From contig CM040124.1 of NCBI GenBank assembly GCA_022559845.1, positions 70,641,491 to 70,705,490 of the forward strand: a DNA stretch of 64,000 nt, in the 5' to 3' direction. The translations under genes and the position numbers were made by a program. This DNA is from Amorphophallus konjac. Taxonomy: Eukaryota > Streptophyta > Magnoliopsida > Alismatales > Araceae. Positions 54,758-64,000 of this stretch are shown here, in pieces; the first letter of the stretch is position 1; each line of letters starts with the position of its first letter. A model generated the notes under the pieces. That model worked only from the letters and a program-made list of their open reading frames with translations, had not been told where the DNA came from and did not search any database.

Positions 54758-57116
54758 TTAAGGTGGGTGATGGGTAATGAGTGGTTTTGAAGGCATTAGT
54801 GGTGATACGGTGGAGAAAGACGGGGTTATGTATGGTTGACGGATGATAAGGGGTTTAGAAGGCGTAGGGGTAAATGTGGTAGAGGTGGATGGTAAAGTGG
54901 GGGAGTGGGAGAAGAGGAGAGGGTGTAAAGGCGTAGTGGAGAGTGTCGGTTGATAGGGGATCGGGGTACGGATGAGAGGGCGTAATGGTAGTGGAAATGG
55001 TGAAGGCGATACTGACGCGGGTTGATGAGAGAGAGGTGCTACCCGGGCAAGGCAAGGGTGTTGCGTGATGATAGGATGGGCGGTAGAAAGAATGGAGGTA
55101 CTTTCCGGGTGCCACACCTGCTCTCTCCCGACTTCCGGGAAGGAGGAGATGAGGTTAACCTGATGATTGGGCTGTTGGTGCTCCGATAATGGATTCTGGA
55201 TTATGCCCATGTCGGGCTGTTGTTGTGGGGCCTGTTGAGGCTGTTGTTGTTGTTGTGGTTGCTGCTGCTGCTACTGTTGTAACTGCTGTTGTGGCCTATG
55301 AGGAGGTCTCCTAGCCTTGAGAGCCGCGACGTATCGTCTCATTTCATCCCAATCTATTTGATGTTCATCATTCATATCGTGGATGTAATCTTTGAAATGG
55401 AAGCAGTAATCTACTGTATGGCCTGGCTGCCTGTGGTAGATGCAGTATTTGGAGGTATCAACATTCGGGGGCCACACGGGCATTTCTCTGGGTAGGGCGA
55501 GTTGGTTTGATGCCATGAGGGCATTAAAAATGTCTGCTAAGGTTTCTGGCAATGGTGGATAGTAGGCTCTCTTGGGACCGACCGACCTCCTTTGTTGCTG
55601 TTGGGGACCATAGTTCCCCGGGGGTGGAACTTGGTTGTACTGAAGCGGTGGTTGTTGTTGCTGAGGTTGTGGTTGTTGTTGCTGGGGTTGACGTAATGGA
55701 GGCATATTATCCTGGGGTGGATTATTTTGGGGTGGAGGACGAAGAGGGAAAGGACCTGGTTGGAGGGGAAGTCAGGGGCATTTGTGGAGGCCTTGGGTTG
55801 ACAGCATAGTTGGCATCGTTGACCGCACCCACTTGCTCATTTGTCACTACCCCTTCTGTGGCTCCGCCCGGGACACCAGCGCCTGTCTTTCTGACCACTT
55901 TGGGCTTCGGTGACTCAAACATGTTCATAATGGGGTAGTCTTTTAACTGTGTTTGGATGTACCGGGCCCTTTCATTGAGTTCCTCCATTGTAGTAAGTTT
56001 ATTCATGGCCAGGACGTGTCTGAACTGTGGGGTTGCATTAGACACAATCATTTTCACTTGTTCGGCTCGGAGAGGGTATCCCTTATTCTCTCCGCCAGAG
56101 ACCTCCATCTATCAGCATAGCGGACAAAATCCTCATCGGGCTTCATCTTTTCAGCCACTAGGTCGGTAATGGAGAGTGAGGGACCGACCCTATCCCTATA
56201 TTTCTGCAAGAACCTTCTCTGGACTATTTCAAAATTCTCGGCCTCGCGGGGCTCCAAGGAATAGAACCACTCAAGTACGGGACCATCCAATGATCTCCGA
56301 AAGAGGTATGCCAAGGACCTCTGATCGTTTTGCCAATAGGAGGACTCATACATGAAATCCTTGAGGTGAATGAAGGGGTTGGCGGTACCATTGTATCTGC
56401 GGTACGTGGGCATTTCAGAGGGAGGAAGATGAATGACGGGAAGGATTGGCAAAGCAACCTCCGGGGTGGCTTTCACGTCCACCATTCTTCTCAGATTTTG
56501 AAACTGCTCGTCCATGCGATTGAACCTATTGAGGAGCGATTGGGCGAGCTCCTCTAGAGGTGAAGGTGGTACTTGCCACTGGGGGAGAAACTGTCTCCCG
56601 GAGACTTGAGGGGGGAACCCCGAATGATAGGGAGCTGCCGGACTGTCGACAGTCGGCCCCGGCTGAAGCGGTATGTGGGGAACAACGGGAGTTTGAGATT
56701 GTGACGGAAATTGGAATGAGGGTGGTTGTTGGCTCGCTTGTCTTTGAAGCGAGGGAGACTAAGATGGCTTGCGCCAATGAAGGAGATGGAATGGCCTGCA
56801 CGGACTCTTGGAGAGGTGCGATGGCCGGAGTTGATTCCTGGGGCGTGGGGGAAACAGATTTCCCCTTTAGAATGGCCTGGAAGGCCCGGAGCTGTTCAGA
56901 GGTAAGCTCCGTGTTGGCGAGGATGCCCAGTAAGGAAGAGATATCCTGTGGTGGGGACGTGTCCCCGGCAATAACCTGCACCTCATGCGAGGGCTCATGA
57001 GAAGGACCCGAGTCCATAGCATAGACTCGCGGGTCGGCTGACAAACCACGACTAGGGTGGTTCTCCTCAAAAGACTCGTGAGCCATGCTCACAGTTTTCC
57101 CAGAACGCAAAAACAT
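54758..57116 (-). pseudogene. Gag of element E
   Basis: Starts at MFLRSGKTVSMAHES (57116). The capsid-like part reads PTYRRYNGTANPFIHLKDFMYES, then FRRSLDGPVLEWFYSL and FLQKYRDRVGPSLSITDL. After PLRAEQVKMIVSNATPQF follow a Gln-rich stretch and a CHHC-type knuckle (CIYHRQPGHTVDYC), the form seen in Tat/Athila gags. Damage: apparent frameshifts near 56760, 56080 and 55770, a TAG at 55271 inside a poly-Gln run (CAG to TAG), and a TAA at 54758. The minus-strand leader before it (57117-57709) has no gene. Confidence 0.82.
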
Positions 57117-57689
57117 ACACTAGCAAGCAGGTAGCAGAGATTATCAAACAAGTGGATGCCTTTACGCCTTTTTTGTGTTTTGATTTTGATGGTTTTTTTT
57201 GTATTTTTAGCGAGATCCGAAGTTCACACAAAATAGGGACCCTAGTTTATTTTTGTTTCACCGCCGTGTCAGCTAGGGTCTCTCGTCTCACCACGAATGG
57301 GATGAGTAACTCCGGGGAACTTCAATGGTACAACCAGCCCAGTGAACGAAGAGGAGATTCTTCGATGTTGGGGACTTACGGAGGTCCCAGTGGAGGAGAT
57401 TCTAGTCCATTGAGAGGAATTCTCAAACGGAGAGTCCTTCCTTCACCGGGAAAGGGTGATCCTTAGAAAAAATGAAAAAGGATATAAAAGAGGGATGGAT
57501 GTATGCAATGGAATGCTGACAGAGATATAGAGTAAGAAAACAACAGAAATAACAAACATATGATAAACACCCAACCAATCACAACTGACAGTGCTGCCGT
57601 GAGCACAACGGGGGCGCGCGAGGGCGCCAAGGTGGAGAGGCACGGACGGTGCCGAACTTGCAAGGGTAGCCAAAAGGAAGCAGTAGACG

Positions 57690-57709
57690 TCCCACCGTGA
57701 TCGCCAATC
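57690..57709 (-). other. Probable primer-binding site of element E
   Basis: On the minus strand the LTR end is followed by GAT and then TGGCGATCACGGTGGGAC. TGGCG-type sites occur in Tat elements, but I cannot match the tRNA from memory with certainty. Confidence 0.4.
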
Positions 57710-58955
57710 TGTGAGCGACGTCACGCGGTTCGGGGAGCGGAGAAGACGCGGAGCGCGCGGGCTCCTCTTTTGTTTGCTGCAACATAGAAATAAGAGAAAA
57801 GAGAAGGGGCCACCACGGGAGATTGCTCCGGCGGAGCGAGCGGGACAAATGTAATATAGCAAGATATGGGGGTTAAACGGCCATAGCGGGAAGTGACTCG
57901 CCGCGGCCTCGGGGGGACGGGAATGGTGCAGAAATTAAATAGCAAGAATTGAAATGGCCATTGGGGAAGTGACTCGCCGCGGACTCGAGAATATGAGCAG
58001 ATAAGAATATAACAAAATATAAAGAGAATATAAAGAGCGGGAATTTAAACGGCCATTGGGGAAGTGACTCGCCGCGGCCTCGAGAATATGAATAGATAAG
58101 AATATAACATATAAGAATGGGAATTTAAACGGCCATTGGGGAAGTGACTCGCCGCGGTCTCGAGAACATGAATAGATAAGAATATAACATATAAGAACAG
58201 AAATTTAAACGGCCATTGGGGAAGTGACTCGCCGCGGCCTCGAGAATATGAGCAGAATATAACAGAATATAAAGAGAATATAAGAACAGAAATTTAAACG
58301 GCCATTGGGGAAGTGACTCGCCGCGGCCTCGAGAACAAGATGTGATCGCCAGGGGCCAAAAGACCCCAAAATAAAGAAAGTGATCGCGCCTACCTCAAGA
58401 GCGGGAGATGGCGGGTTGCTTCTTCCTCCCCCTTCGGCCGGTCGACAGAGAGGGCTTTCCTTGGTTACCCTTGCAAAACAGTAGACAATAAACGAACAGA
58501 ATTAGAAAATGGCAGTGCAGTAACAATTCCTTGCAATAAAAGTAACGAGATCGTGACCTGACACACACCTGGTTGGTGTGGTTTTAAACCCCTCTCGGAC
58601 TCGAGTAGGAGGAAAATGCGATGATGAATGCAAGAAGTATGCAAGAGACGGCGCCCTTATGTAGGGAGATAGAGGATGCAGTATGATGAATGTAAAGAAC
58701 TATGGAGAAAAAGGGGAAGAAAAGGTTTATTAGAGGAGCCGAGGGTGAGATCCGGCGGAGCTCCGGCAGCGTGGGGACGACGTGGAAGCGCGGTGGATGA
58801 AGACGACCTTCCTCTCGCGAGCGTGGACCCCCGAGAAGCCAGCAGAACCTCCACCTATAAAAGACCCCACGGGTTAGAAATGACTCCGTAGCCTCTGGGC
58901 TCCGGCAGTCTATCGGATCTCTTCTTGGCTCTTTCAGAACTGAGGGGGTGGGCCT

Positions 58956-58964
58956 CTATTTATA
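58956..58964 (-). promoter_or_regulatory. TATA box of the E 5' LTR
   Basis: TATAAATAG read on the minus strand. The nearest palindrome begins 13 nt upstream (58978). It would drive the full-length E RNA. Confidence 0.65.
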
Positions 58965-58977
58965 GGGCTCCGGAGGG

Positions 58978-59489
58978 TGGAGGCGTCCAGGACCCTGGAC
59001 ACCTCCATCAGGGCTGAACTAATATTTTATTCTATTTTTATTCATTTTTTTGAAATATTTTTGTGGAGGCGTCTAGGGCCCCGGACGCCTCCAACAGGTC
59101 CACCGAACCCCACCGACGGCCGCACGCGGTTTGGCACAACGCGTGGTTTTGTGAGCGGCGCCTCGTGATTCAGAAATGGGCCCGTCCAGCTGGCTGGACG
59201 TCTCCATAATTTGGATTTTTTCACACACGACAAACCGTCGTTCGGTGGGCAGCGCCCGTAAGGGAGTTGATGGAGGCGTCCAGGGGCCTGGACGCCTCCA
59301 AGAAAATATTTTTTATTATTTTTGTTTTGTTTTTCTATGCCAAAGCTGGCATTTTATATTTTTTATTTATTTTTATGGAGGCGTCCAGGGTCCTGGACGC
59401 CTCCATTAATATATTATTTTTTTATTTGGTTTTGGGCTTGAAAAATAAATTAAAAGAATGGGGGCGTCCAGGGGCCTGGACGCCCCCAT
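58978..59489. repeat. Palindrome array, GGCGTCCAGG arms, right E LTR
   Basis: Six copies at 58978-59007, 59063-59092, 59177-59206, 59270-59300, 59375-59405 and 59458-59489. Several arms are cleaner than in the left LTR: the fifth is perfect here but has two substitutions on the left. All six lie upstream of the TATA box, in U3. Confidence 0.92.
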
Positions 59490-59747
59490 AAAGACCCACC
59501 CGGGTCCTCAGTTCAGGCGTTGGCGGCCGCACGGCAGACACCCTTCCTGGTTTCGGAACCTCTGATGCGTCCGACTGGTGTTGATGTTGTCCGAATGCCG
59601 TGACGAGACGATTCCGGATGCCGAAAAAGGCAGAAGAAGACCCAAGAAAAGGAAGCACTTAAGAGATTCGAAATGCGTAAGCCGTTGCGGGGCGTCGTAT
59701 AGTAATATGAGACTTTCTCAGGAGACGTCAGGAATGGCGTGTCTACA

Positions 59748-59752
59748 GTAGT
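59748..59752. repeat. Target duplication of element E, right copy (GTAGT)
   Basis: Matches 26791-26795 exactly. Element D resumes at 59753. Confidence 0.92.
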
Positions 59753-60594
59753 CACACCATTTTTAGTAATTAAAAATTGTGGTCATACGTAGCTACCAAT
59801 ATTCGAGCATCGTGTATGGAAGTTTATGGATGATAAGTTCTTTTCAGTGTTCTTTAGAAAATCAAATTTTCCATATTGACTTGATCTTCATTGTTCAATC
59901 TTCACATATGCACCTTGGGTTTGATTATTTGAATGTCCTTTATGAATCAGTCATCTTTCATGGTTAATGTAGTACTTTATTTATGTAAGCACGACCTTCT
60001 TAGTATTGTTCATGCACATCATGTTCCACAATCGATTGCATTATCCTTACACCTATCCCGAAGGGACTTGCATGAGTCTATAACTTGTTATGCATGCTTG
60101 AGTGCCTGAATGCTTGATCCACTTTGATCATATCATATCTCATTTAATAGTTTGCATCTTTAGGATATACATGTAGATAACAGGTTAAACAACACATTGT
60201 CAGTTGGTTTTTGTTCTTGACAATTGGGGGAGAATAATGTACTTTTTTAAGCATAATCCGTTGTGTGCATAACTTTATTTTACATTCTGCATATAGTTTC
60301 TTTATATCAATTGTGCATAATTAGTCATACATATGGCAAAAACTTACAAAAACTGAGCATTTGCACTTATTTCACACATCTGATAAATGCACATAAAATC
60401 TCATTTTCTTGCTTGGAATTTGGTTTGTACACCTTCCCCTTGAAGGAGGTTCATTGCTGGGTTCGTGCGTTCATGTCTAATTCATTTTTGGAAGCGTCCC
60501 AGTTGCTTTTCAGTCCCCCATTTTTTGATAATGCCAAAGGGGGAGAGAAATTAGAATAGATACAATATATTGTCATCATCAAAAAGGGGGAGAT
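59753..60594 (+). mobile_element. Element D, 3' non-coding part and polypurine tract
   Basis: AT-rich, no genes. It contains purine blocks TTGGGGGAGAA (60226), AAAGGGGGAGAG (60536-60546) and the PPT AAAAAGGGGGAGAT directly before the 3' LTR (60581-60594). A CATCATCAAAAAGGGGGAGAT-type end is characteristic of Sireviruses. Confidence 0.8.
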
Positions 60595-62520
60595 TGTTAG
60601 GTTCTGTGCGCCCCCTCGTTGTCTTTGACAATGGTTTTGATGATTTCCATATATTGTGTGTTTTATGTTTAATGGCATTTACATGATAAACCAGCTAACA
60701 CGATGAAATTTTGCTTTGCAGGTGGTTCAAATACAATGCTACTTCATGGATATATCCTTATGTTTGCCCTGAACTTCATTTATAACTCACGTTTATGAAC
60801 TTATCTTAGCTTACATGAAGATTTGATTGAGTTGCTTTGGAATGTGCTTGATGTGATTTCAATATGCATTGGACTGTCTAAAGCAGTTTTTCATTCCTCT
60901 TGGGATGGGTCGACCCCATGGGTCGACCCCTGGCTATTTGAGCCTCATGTATATATCCTTGATATCTTTGCATCTCCTTAAGATTCTCATTGATTTATAC
61001 TTCTAGAAAGTGCATGAATAAATTTCCCACATTACTTTTGATTCCATGGAAATTGATGGTTGAATGGACTGTAATGTGGCTTAACTGAATTAAAACATGC
61101 TTAAAGTTCATTGGGTTTAATTCTGCATTGCACAGACCTTGTTGATTGAATGCATTGTATGCCTGTGAATATAGAACCGAACCTGAATGCGCTTCATGTT
61201 TTAAGAAATGGAACCCATTTCATTTACTCTTGATTGAACTAGTTTTGTAATAGCCTACATGCATGAATTAATTTTTCAGATGAGATTATGTGTAGTGGAT
61301 GAGTTGAATCAATTTAGTTTAACCTCACAAGTGAATGCATCACTTGTTTCTCATAGCAGGTTGAAGGAATCTTGAATGACATTGAATATTTTGTCTGGCC
61401 TAACAAAAGATTGACATGAATTGGTTTTGGTTCAAAGTGCAGGATTTAACATGCTCATAAACTGTTAACACCCATGGTAAGCTTCCATTTGCATTCCTAT
61501 GGTTATCTTGGTCTTACTGCTTTGATATGGTTTTTGCGTTGTTTCATGTATCTTGGACTTGGGTCTATTTGGTTACTTAATGGTCCGTTGTTTATTGAGC
61601 TTCATGATGCATCATGCTCATTGTGATTCCCATTCTTTCTTGCAAGACCCGATTTGATTTGATGTTTTAAAAACCCTCATGTATGCCATTTAATTGTACT
61701 TGAATGGGGTTTAATTGTGTTTTATTGGTCCTTAATGTTTTTCTGGGTTTCAATTGAGTCTTAATTAAGTTTTCTGTTCTGTCAGAAAAAGTGTCAACTC
61801 ACTGAGTCGACACTTCTTTCAGGATGTTCTGTCTAATACGTGGTTTCACTTGTCCAGACAGAAAGTGTCGACTCTACGAGTCGACACTTTCTGGACAGTC
61901 TACTGGCTGGACACTTCTGGCTGCAAGTGTCGACTCCTAGAGTCGACACTTACAGGCCAGAGGTCTATTTTCAAAGAAAACAGAACCTCTGGTGAAAAGT
62001 CTCGACCCAATGAGTCGACACTTTCACCCGGGTCCTATTTTTATATAACGGGACAGAATGTGAGTAGAAAAGTGTCGACTCCATGAGTCAACACTTTCTC
62101 TGGTTCGTCCGGATCGAGTTTTTCGGATTGGTTTCGATTTGCCCATTTCAAGATCCGTTTTGGCTTGGCTCTTTACCCTATTACCCTTAGGGTTTGTCCC
62201 ATTTATTAAGGGTGTATCTGAAGGGTTTTCACATGGGGCTTTAAGTCTTTTGTTGTGTCTTTCCCTCTTGTATATGAAGCTATGATCTCCATCGGAGGTG
62301 ATGAGAATCCCCTTTGCGCTAACAGTTTTCTATCTGCTGCAGGTGAAGAAGAACGAGGAGGAGAAGGTGCTTGTTCTCCCGGAGAAGGTGATCCACACCG
62401 CCAAGGAACGCGTCTCAGGACTCCAATCTTGATGCCGGAAGGGAGCCGTCGCTACTCTCTCCATCGTTGCTTGCTTGGGCACATCTCTACAAGGGGGCTG
62501 ATTTCTTCTCTTATGATCTT
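60595..62520 (+). repeat. Element D, 3' LTR, truncated
   Basis: Matches 20602-22546 of the 5' LTR with scattered substitutions and a short deletion near 61135. It carries the five palindromes (61789-61815, 61861-61891, 61925-61951, 61995-62025, 62068-62097) and TATATAA at 62042-62048. Homology stops after CTTATGATCTT at 62520; the remaining ~1.1 kb of the LTR is not in the window. Confidence 0.85.
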
Positions 62521-64000
62521 GAACCGAGAACGCTATTTGGCGTTCTGAGTATTCTAAGGTATGTGAAGAACAGCAGGTTCTTCTTGTATCTCTGTTCGTC
62601 CGATTATCGATTTCATGAAAGAATACTAAATATTCTTAGTCTTCTTCTCTTCTTACAGGTTAAGAAGATTAACGGGTAAGTTTTTCTTTCCTCCACCTTC
62701 AGTTAAGTATTATGAAGAAAAATTGATGTTTCTTCATCTTATTTCTCTGTAGAGAAGTCATCTTAACCTACTGAAGAACGTGGGTTCTTCATCGACGAAC
62801 ATCTGCTTCTGATCGTGCCAAAAAGAGAACCTGTCGATACATCTACACCAAGACTTCTGCCCCTTTCATCCAACTCTGTTGATAGCAGAGTACCGTGTCT
62901 TCATCAGTTCTCCAGTTAATCATCATAAGGTAGGATTTTCTCATGGAACGTAGCCCAAACTACCATATAACTATAGATAATTATCATCGGTAGTTCATGC
63001 ATATAGTTTTCATGCGTTCTGGTTATTTTCTACGGAATGTTTGAAAGAAACGACCCTAACAAGGCCGTTAATTTAAAAGACACGACCACGCTCAGGTCGT
63101 CAATTCCAGATTTGACGCCCTGCACATGGACGTTAATTCCTGTTAATTAATAAATAGCATGTTTAAAAAGTAATTATCAATGCAAACATGATTCTAAATT
63201 AATGCTTGGTCAATTTCTTGTAATCCTGCTATTTTTCTGGTCCTGACTATATACCATGTTCCTGAAATATTCATTACCTCGAAATTTGTAAAATTGTGAA
63301 TTCACGACCTTGACCAGGTCGTCTCTTGTTTAACTAACGCCCCAGACTAGGGCGCCTTTTTCCTGGTAACGCCCCTATCCAAGGCGCGTTTTCAACAAAA
63401 TTACAAAATTTTAATATCCTGTAAAATAGCAATATTGGAAAGGACGACCTCTTCATATGTCGTCAAATTTAATATAAACGCCCCTGATTAAGGCGTTAAT
63501 TTTATGAAAAATGACTTTACCAGAGTCGCTACTTTCTGCATTACTGATTTTTCCCGATTGCTGTTATCCGAGGGTTTCACTATATGTATATATATATATA
63601 TATAGGCACTATTACTCCACTCCGTGAGTATAGTCCCTCGTTTCATGATGTTTTATCGATCACCCTTAAACTCTCATTGACATACAAGCTCTCCATTGGA
63701 CATTCCGTTCCTTTGGACTAGCGAGTTAGTCATAGAGACCTCCGTAAGACTCCTCGTACCTTGGATTCCCTCAAGGTCGACTGAGCTGGTTGTACCCTAA
63801 AAACCCATTACACTATTGAATGCCATGTCACTCTAAAGAAACATGGTATACCGGCCCTTATGATATGCAAAGAGTATATCATGAGAATTCTAAATGGGAT
63901 GACGATATCATGCCATTTGTTGATGTTCTTGTGGACCTCAATTCTATAATAAGAATGAGGGTATCTTGCCTTTGATGTACTGTTCATGTGGACCTCAATT
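62521..64000 (+). mobile_element. Element F: probable LTR, runs off the right edge
   Basis: Begins where homology to the D LTR ends; TGAACCGAG at 62520 could be its TG start. No coding signal. The stretch of about 63640-63860 (CATTGGACATTCC..., GAGCTGGTTGTACCCTAAAA) is similar to the C LTR at 16690-16840 in the same orientation, suggesting a chromovirus-type LTR. It contains an inverted-repeat cluster (63082-63527) and a TA microsatellite (about 63576-63604). Confidence 0.5.
63082..63527. repeat. Inverted-repeat cluster with ACGACC and ACGCCC arms, element F
   Basis: About eight short imperfect inverted repeats of two arm types: ACGACC...GGTCGT (about 63084, 63303, 63442) and ACGCCC...GGGCGT/GGCGTT (about 63113, 63338, 63370, 63478), plus GACTTTACCAGAGTC (63511). 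They precede a TATATGTATATATA stretch by about 55 nt. Confidence 0.65.

Larger units (their letters stand above)
26796..59747 (-). mobile_element. Giant Tat-like Ty3/gypsy element E with antisense PMD genes
   Basis: Two LTRs of about 2.04 kb and a perfect 5-bp target duplication; about 25.5 kb once insertion B is removed. Minus-strand order from the right: LTR, leader, gag, protease, RT, RNase H, second (archaeal-type) RNase H, integrase. About 12.7 kb of extra DNA then carries four plus-strand genes, then the 3' LTR. Two RNase H domains, the CHHC gag knuckle, size and extra antisense genes point to the Tat group (which includes Ogre). Counted by eye, the first ~275 bp of the LTRs differ at about 9 sites, so the insertion is fairly recent although its genes are broken. 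Confidence 0.88.
57710..59747 (-). repeat. Element E, right LTR (5' LTR)
   Basis: 2038 bp, the same features as the left copy: six tandem units (about 57878-58335), TATAAATAG on the minus strand at 58956-58964, and six palindromes (58978-59489). U3 lies at the right, so transcription of E would start near 58925 and run left. Confidence 0.92.

Overview
The window is repeat-rich plant nuclear DNA. I find no host gene outside transposable elements. The evidence is plant-type Ty3/gypsy (chromovirus and Tat-like), Ty1/copia Sirevirus-like and L1-type LINE proteins, tRNA-Met-type primer-binding sites (TGGTATCAGAGC), and PMD (plant mobile domain) genes. Most of the DNA can be assigned to nested insertions.

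Layers from left to right: (H) an LTR fragment at 1-503 interrupts (G), a minus-strand chromovirus gag now in two pieces (504-716 and 14138-14700). G was split by (A), a minus-strand non-autonomous LTR element at 717-14137. A's right LTR was later split by a nearly complete L1-type LINE (7893-13764, 14-bp target duplication). (C) is a plus-strand chromovirus: LTR 14918-18194, then degenerate gag-pol to 20601. It is cut by (D), a Sirevirus-derived gag-only element: LTR 20602-23650, gag 23718-25484, right LTR from 60595. D is cut at GTAGT by (E), a giant Tat-like Ty3/gypsy element at 26796-59747 (about 25.5 kb without its own insertion). E carries (B), a relative of A at 45618-53029 flanked by ATCAT. 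The right end (62521-64000) looks like an LTR (F) distantly similar to that of C.

E is the centrepiece. Its minus strand carries gag, protease, reverse transcriptase, two RNase H domains and integrase, all broken, and the RT active site reads YVDY. Its plus strand, between integrase and the 3' LTR, carries four antisense, intron-containing gene units (30.0-39.8 kb). Three contain a plant mobile domain; three end in an Arg/Glu-rich coiled coil. Three have a TATA box about 87-97 nt upstream of the ATG and two have AATAAA signals. All are damaged by in-frame stops or deletion, so this copy is probably dead.

Two other features stand out. First, arrays of near-perfect palindromes with family-specific arms sit in the U3 regions of E and D, in front of one PMD gene, and (weaker) in F. 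In three independent promoters the last palindrome stops 13-17 nt before the TATA box. Second, A and B share a long unrecognised protein segment with a FGCPGPP peptide repeat. It lies where protease-RT-RNase H-integrase should be, between different N-terminal modules and an integrase-like tail.

All assignments come from reading the sequence. Lineage names rest on motifs, not on searches or trees.
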